A DNA stretch of 64,000 bases from Candidatus Obscuribacterales bacterium (GTDB lineage: Bacteria; Cyanobacteriota; Vampirovibrionia; Obscuribacterales; Obscuribacteraceae). The notes under the pieces are model-generated. The model was not told where the DNA came from, ran no database searches, and saw only the letters and a program-made list of their open reading frames with translations. Made by a program: the position numbers and the translations under genes. Below, in pieces: positions 61,125 through 64,000 of the stretch. The stretch spans positions 32,617 to 96,616 of the forward strand of contig JAIERK010000019.1 in assembly GCA_019746975.1 (NCBI GenBank), in the 5' to 3' direction. Position 1 is the first letter of the stretch. The number at the start of each line of letters is the position of its first letter.

Positions 61125-62312
61125 CTAAACTTTGGCTTTGCCCATATCGAAATTGATCGAGTGCTTGACCATTCTATCGAATGCTTCTTTCAGGCGGTCT
61201 TTGTCGACGCAAAGCGAGATTCTGAAGAATCCTTCGCCACCCGGTCCGTATGCGTCACCTGGAGGCACGACGATACCCGCGGTGTTGAGCATATGGTTGC
61301 TGAACTCTTGCGAGCTCATGCCTTTCGGCGTAGGCACCCACATGTAGAAGGTGGCCTTAACCGGCTTCACGTCCCAACCCAGTTCTGTAAAACGTTGAAC
61401 TGCGAGGTCGCGTCTTTCTTCGTAGAGTTTGTTGCAGTGATCGATGTGATCGCGAGGTCCGTTGAGACCGGCAATACCAGCTACTTGTACGGCAGCAAAG
61501 GCATCGGTGTCGACGTTGGACTTGATTTTTGCGAGATTGGCAATTGCTTCCTGGTTGCCGATTGAAAAACCTAATCTCCATCCTGCCATGTTGTATGTTT
61601 TAGACATGGTGTGGAGCTCTAGAGCGATGTCTTTGGCTCCTTTAACTTGGAGAACGGATGGCGCCTTGAACCCGTCGTAAGTCATCTCTGAGTAGGCATT
61701 GTCGTGACAGAGGAGAATGTCGTGCTTCTTACAGTACGCGACAGCCTTCTCGAAGAATGCCAGATCCGCGATTCCGGCGGTCGGATTGTTGGGGTAGTTG
61801 AGCAGCATGATCTTGGCTTTGCTTGCCACCGAATCCGGTATCGCATCCAAGTCAGGCAGGTAATTTTTTTCGGGCAGCAGCGGCATGAAATAAGGAGTTC
61901 CGCCGGAGAGCTCGGTTGAAGTCTTGTAGACGGGATATGCCGGATCTGGAATCAAGGCGATATCACCAGGTCCGACGTAGGCGAAGAGCAGGTGGTGAAG
62001 ACCTTCTTTGGCACCGATCAAAGACGTAACTTCTTTCTCCGGATCGATCGAGAGATTGAATCTCTTGTTGGACCATTGCGCGACGGCTTCTCTGTATTGA
62101 GGCGTGCCGCCGAATGGAGGGTATTGATGGTTAGCCGGCTTTTCAATCGCTTCGTGCATCGCGTCGACTACGTGCCGAGGCGTCGGTTGGTCCGGCGCTC
62201 CTATGCCCAAATTGATGACATCCACTCCCGTCTGCGCGATAGCACGCGCTTTTTTGCCTATTTCAGCGAATACATAAGGCGGAATCGACTTGAGGCGGTC
62301 GGCTACTTCCAT
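61125..62312 (-). CDS. dapL: LL-diaminopimelate aminotransferase
   Basis: DapL turns tetrahydrodipicolinate directly into LL-diaminopimelate in one step, a lysine and peptidoglycan route used by cyanobacteria, plants and chlamydiae. The 395-residue class I/II PLP aminotransferase has NLGIGAPDQPTP near 34-45, NHQYPPFGGT, the LLNYPNNPTAG Asn/Pro motif, HDNAYSEMTYDG with the conserved Asp and Tyr, and the PLP-binding Lys238 in TMSKTYNMAGWRLGF. ATG 62312 is preferred over a start at 62408 because GGAG lies about 9 bases upstream and homologues begin here. DapL and the shorter DapC/AlaC-type aminotransferases are close relatives, so the exact substrate is probable rather than proven. Confidence 0.85.
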   Translation of the reverse strand: MEVADRLKSIPPYVFAEIGKKARAIAQTGVDVINLGIGAPDQPTPRHVVDAMHEAIEKPANHQYPPFGGTPQYREAVAQWSNKRFNLSIDPEKEVTSLIGAKEGLHHLLFAYVGPGDIALIPDPAYPVYKTSTELSGGTPYFMPLLPEKNYLPDLDAIPDSVASKAKIMLLNYPNNPTAGIADLAFFEKAVAYCKKHDILLCHDNAYSEMTYDGFKAPSVLQVKGAKDIALELHTMSKTYNMAGWRLGFSIGNQEAIANLAKIKSNVDTDAFAAVQVAGIAGLNGPRDHIDHCNKLYEERRDLAVQRFTELGWDVKPVKATFYMWVPTPKGMSSQEFSNHMLNTAGIVVPPGDAYGPGGEGFFRISLCVDKDRLKEAFDRMVKHSINFDMGKAKV

Positions 62313-62424
62313 GATGCGCACTCCACAATACAGATATGATGCAAAACAAAGTCTCAGCGTATCATACTCAAAGCCATAATGAGCCTTGAGTCGCGGCAAC
62401 TCGATCATTTACTTAACTTCTTTA

Positions 62425-63411
62425 CTATGGGGTAAGAACCGCTCTGAACCTGACATCACCTTTCTCTACCTTTTCATAGGCTGAGTGAGCGTCATCGAGG
62501 GCAAAGCTCTCGGTCATCACCTTGATTTTGCCTTTCGCTGCAATATCAAGCGCTTCGTAGAGGTATTCCACGCCATTTTGAATAGAGCCTATGATGCGGG
62601 CTCGCTTGAAAAGTAGGTCCATGAGATTGATCTGAAATGGTTCGTTGTATACGCCCATGACAATGAATCTTCCATCCGGGCGCAGACCCTTAATGCATTC
62701 TAGAGTCTGTTTCGCCGAATTGCTTGTAGCCAGGATGACATCGGCCCCGCCTGATTCCATGAGCTCTCTGCCGTCGGCAACAACTTGATTGGCACCAAGC
62801 TCTTTTGAAAGCTTTTTCTTGTCATCGGAGTGTGTGACTGCGATCGTGTGAAAGCCGCAAGCTGCTGCGTATTGCAGGGCTAGATGTCCGAGCCCTCCGA
62901 TGCCGATAACGGCGACCCTCTCTGCCGGTTGTGGCTTTGCAATTCTGAGCCCGCTCCAGACAGTGTATCCGGCACAAAATATGGGAGCAGCCTCTTCGTA
63001 AGTCAGTGTATCGGGAATCTGCATTGTTCCGTCAGCCCAGACAACCATGTATTCTGCGTGTCCGCCCTGCATCTGAGCGCTTGTACCAAAGTGCTTTTGA
63101 CAGAATGCATTCTTTCCGCGCAGGCACCACTCGCAACTTCCGCATCCTGCTTGTACCCATGGAACGCCGACACGTTGACCGAGCTTTCGAGAACGCACTC
63201 CCGGTCCGAGCTCTACTATTTCGCCTACCGGCTCATGTCCCAGGATGCAGGGATAGTTGACTGGAAGGTCGCCTTTGGTCTGATGCACATCTGTGTAGCA
63301 GATCCCCGACGCGTGTACTTTGAGTAAAACCTGATTTTCTCTGGGTTTAGGCTTTTCAATCTCCTGAACTTCCCAAGGGGTGTCCTTACCTTTGGTCATC
63401 ACAGCGCGCAT
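62425..63411 (-). CDS. Zinc-dependent alcohol dehydrogenase (AdhA/AdhP type)
   Basis: This 328-residue medium-chain dehydrogenase interconverts primary alcohols and aldehydes with NAD(P). Catalytic zinc ligands are Cys38 and His59 (GHEPVG motif); structural zinc ligands are Cys90, 93, 96 and 104 in CGSCEWCLRGKNAFC. The NAD motif VAVIGIGGLGHLALQ is intact. ATG 63411 has GGAGGT 9 bases upstream; an in-frame start at 63444 is less likely. No neighbouring pathway gene indicates a particular substrate. The gap to dapL is 112 bp and shows no strong terminator, so the two may share a transcript. Confidence 0.92.
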   Translation of the reverse strand: MRAVMTKGKDTPWEVQEIEKPKPRENQVLLKVHASGICYTDVHQTKGDLPVNYPCILGHEPVGEIVELGPGVRSRKLGQRVGVPWVQAGCGSCEWCLRGKNAFCQKHFGTSAQMQGGHAEYMVVWADGTMQIPDTLTYEEAAPIFCAGYTVWSGLRIAKPQPAERVAVIGIGGLGHLALQYAAACGFHTIAVTHSDDKKKLSKELGANQVVADGRELMESGGADVILATSNSAKQTLECIKGLRPDGRFIVMGVYNEPFQINLMDLLFKRARIIGSIQNGVEYLYEALDIAAKGKIKVMTESFALDDAHSAYEKVEKGDVRFRAVLTP

Positions 63412-63507
63412 CACGTAATACCTCCGAGCCGGGATGCAGATCATCGCATTTTCTTAACGGTTGGACGTTAACGATTTTGTTTCGACTTTATCGTTGTCAG
63501 AAACACA

Positions 63508-64000
63508 TCAGTGTTTTCCGATTTTCTGACCGGCAGCGAATCCTGATGCCCAAGCCCACTGAAAGTTATATCCGCCGAGTTGACCTGTGACGTCGACTAC
63601 TTCGCCAATGAAAAAGAGTCCGGGAAATTTTTTGCATTCCATTGTCGATGATGATAGATGGTTGGTATCGACGCCACCTCTTGTCACCTCTGCCTTGATG
63701 TAGCCAACCGTGCTCGATGGTTTGAATCGGAAGCTTTTGATGCCGTCGGTAAGTTGCTTTATGGTTTTATCCGAGATGTGTTGCATGGAATCGTCCACTC
63801 GTTGATCATCGCAAATCCTGTGAGCAAGCCGAATGGGCAGATACTCAATCAATACATTTCTGATGTTTTTGCGTGAGCCATCCTGGCGCTCGCCGATCAA
63901 TTTGCCACCAATATCGATATCAGGACAAAAATCGATTTCGATCTCCCGTCCCTGCTTCCAGTAGAGCGATGCCTGCAAGCTCGCTGGTCCGCTCAATCCT
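63508..64000 (-). CDS. HI0933-family flavoprotein, C-terminal part (5' end outside the window)
   Basis: The minus-strand frame is open to the window edge. It encodes the last 160 or so residues of an HI0933/BaiN-like FAD-dependent oxidoreductase: LSGPASLQASLYW, VTRGGVDTNHLSSSTMECKK, PGLFFIGEVVDVTGQLGGYN and FQWAWASGFAAGQKIGK are the family's standard C-terminal motifs, the last two lining the FAD site. The N-terminal Rossmann part is not visible. A TTG at 63996 would be a false start, since it cuts the domain. The reaction of this family is unsettled; some members reduce bile-acid or aromatic substrates. Confidence 0.88.
   Translation of the reverse strand, partial: GLSGPASLQASLYWKQGREIEIDFCPDIDIGGKLIGERQDGSRKNIRNVLIEYLPIRLAHRICDDQRVDDSMQHISDKTIKQLTDGIKSFRFKPSSTVGYIKAEVTRGGVDTNHLSSSTMECKKFPGLFFIGEVVDVTGQLGGYNFQWAWASGFAAGQKIGKH

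Noticed and set aside
1..64000. tRNA, rRNA or other known structural RNA genes
   Set aside because: No cloverleaf with a TTCGAAT-type T arm and matching acceptor stem, and no rRNA-like conserved blocks, were found by eye on either strand.

Overview
The window looks like chromosomal DNA of a gene-dense, probably diderm bacterium rich in secreted TPR proteins, Ser/Thr protein kinases and proline-rich exported proteins. DapL-type lysine synthesis, YafK-like and Lgt envelope enzymes, kinases carrying Cys-rich ribbons, DUF4388 and a chromosomal type IV secretion locus together fit a non-photosynthetic relative of Cyanobacteria (Vampirovibrionia/Melainabacteria, for example Obscuribacterales). That placement is inference; no rRNA or other phylogenetic marker RNA was seen. 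No tRNA, rRNA, CRISPR array, insertion sequence, integrase or relaxase was recognised.

Layout. 0-13.2 kb: two TPR proteins, lgt, a small secreted protein, the repair genes radA and uvrC, then a 1.8 kb non-coding tract with a 174-bp tandem repeat and the decayed remains of a two-component system, a response-regulator/Ser-Thr-kinase fusion, a frameshifted coiled-coil gene, rarA and a 42-codon small gene. 13.2-15.0 kb: a coiled-coil protein and repeat-bearing non-coding DNA. 15.0-38.6 kb: a type IV secretion (conjugation-type) locus. It holds two secreted Pro-rich paralogues, twin VirB2-like pilin candidates whose mature parts are identical, two more exported proteins, a 2298-residue VirB6/TrbL-like giant, a DUF2225-like protein, and VirB3-, VirB4-, VirB8- and VirD4-like proteins, ending at a replication-relaxation-family protein. 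38.6-51.3 kb: an orphan OppF-type ATPase, two membrane glycosyltransferases, a 3-hydroxyacyl-CoA dehydrogenase, an L,D-transpeptidase-like protein, two membrane Ser/Thr kinases in one operon and a PDZ-CAP secreted protein. 51.4-64 kb: a TPR/glycine-zipper protein, a TonB-C-like protein, a catalytically dead signal-peptidase-like TPR protein with a long Lys/Ser tail, an orphan PglX-like methyltransferase, a DUF4388/degenerate-GGDEF protein, dapL, a Zn-alcohol dehydrogenase and the C-terminal part of an HI0933-family flavoprotein.

How parts fit. The secretion locus has the energising (VirB4, VirD4), inner-membrane (VirB3, VirB6, VirB8) and pilin-like (VirB2) parts, but no recognisable outer-membrane core (VirB7/9/10), VirB11 or relaxase. 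The abundant exported Pro-rich proteins sharing an N-[IL]-N-P motif are the natural candidates for lineage-specific envelope parts. Three promoter regions inside the locus carry the same pair of C-rich boxes 21 bp apart, which suggests co-regulation. A dispersed intergenic repeat with a TTCGAYRTCGAA core lies at five places in the window.
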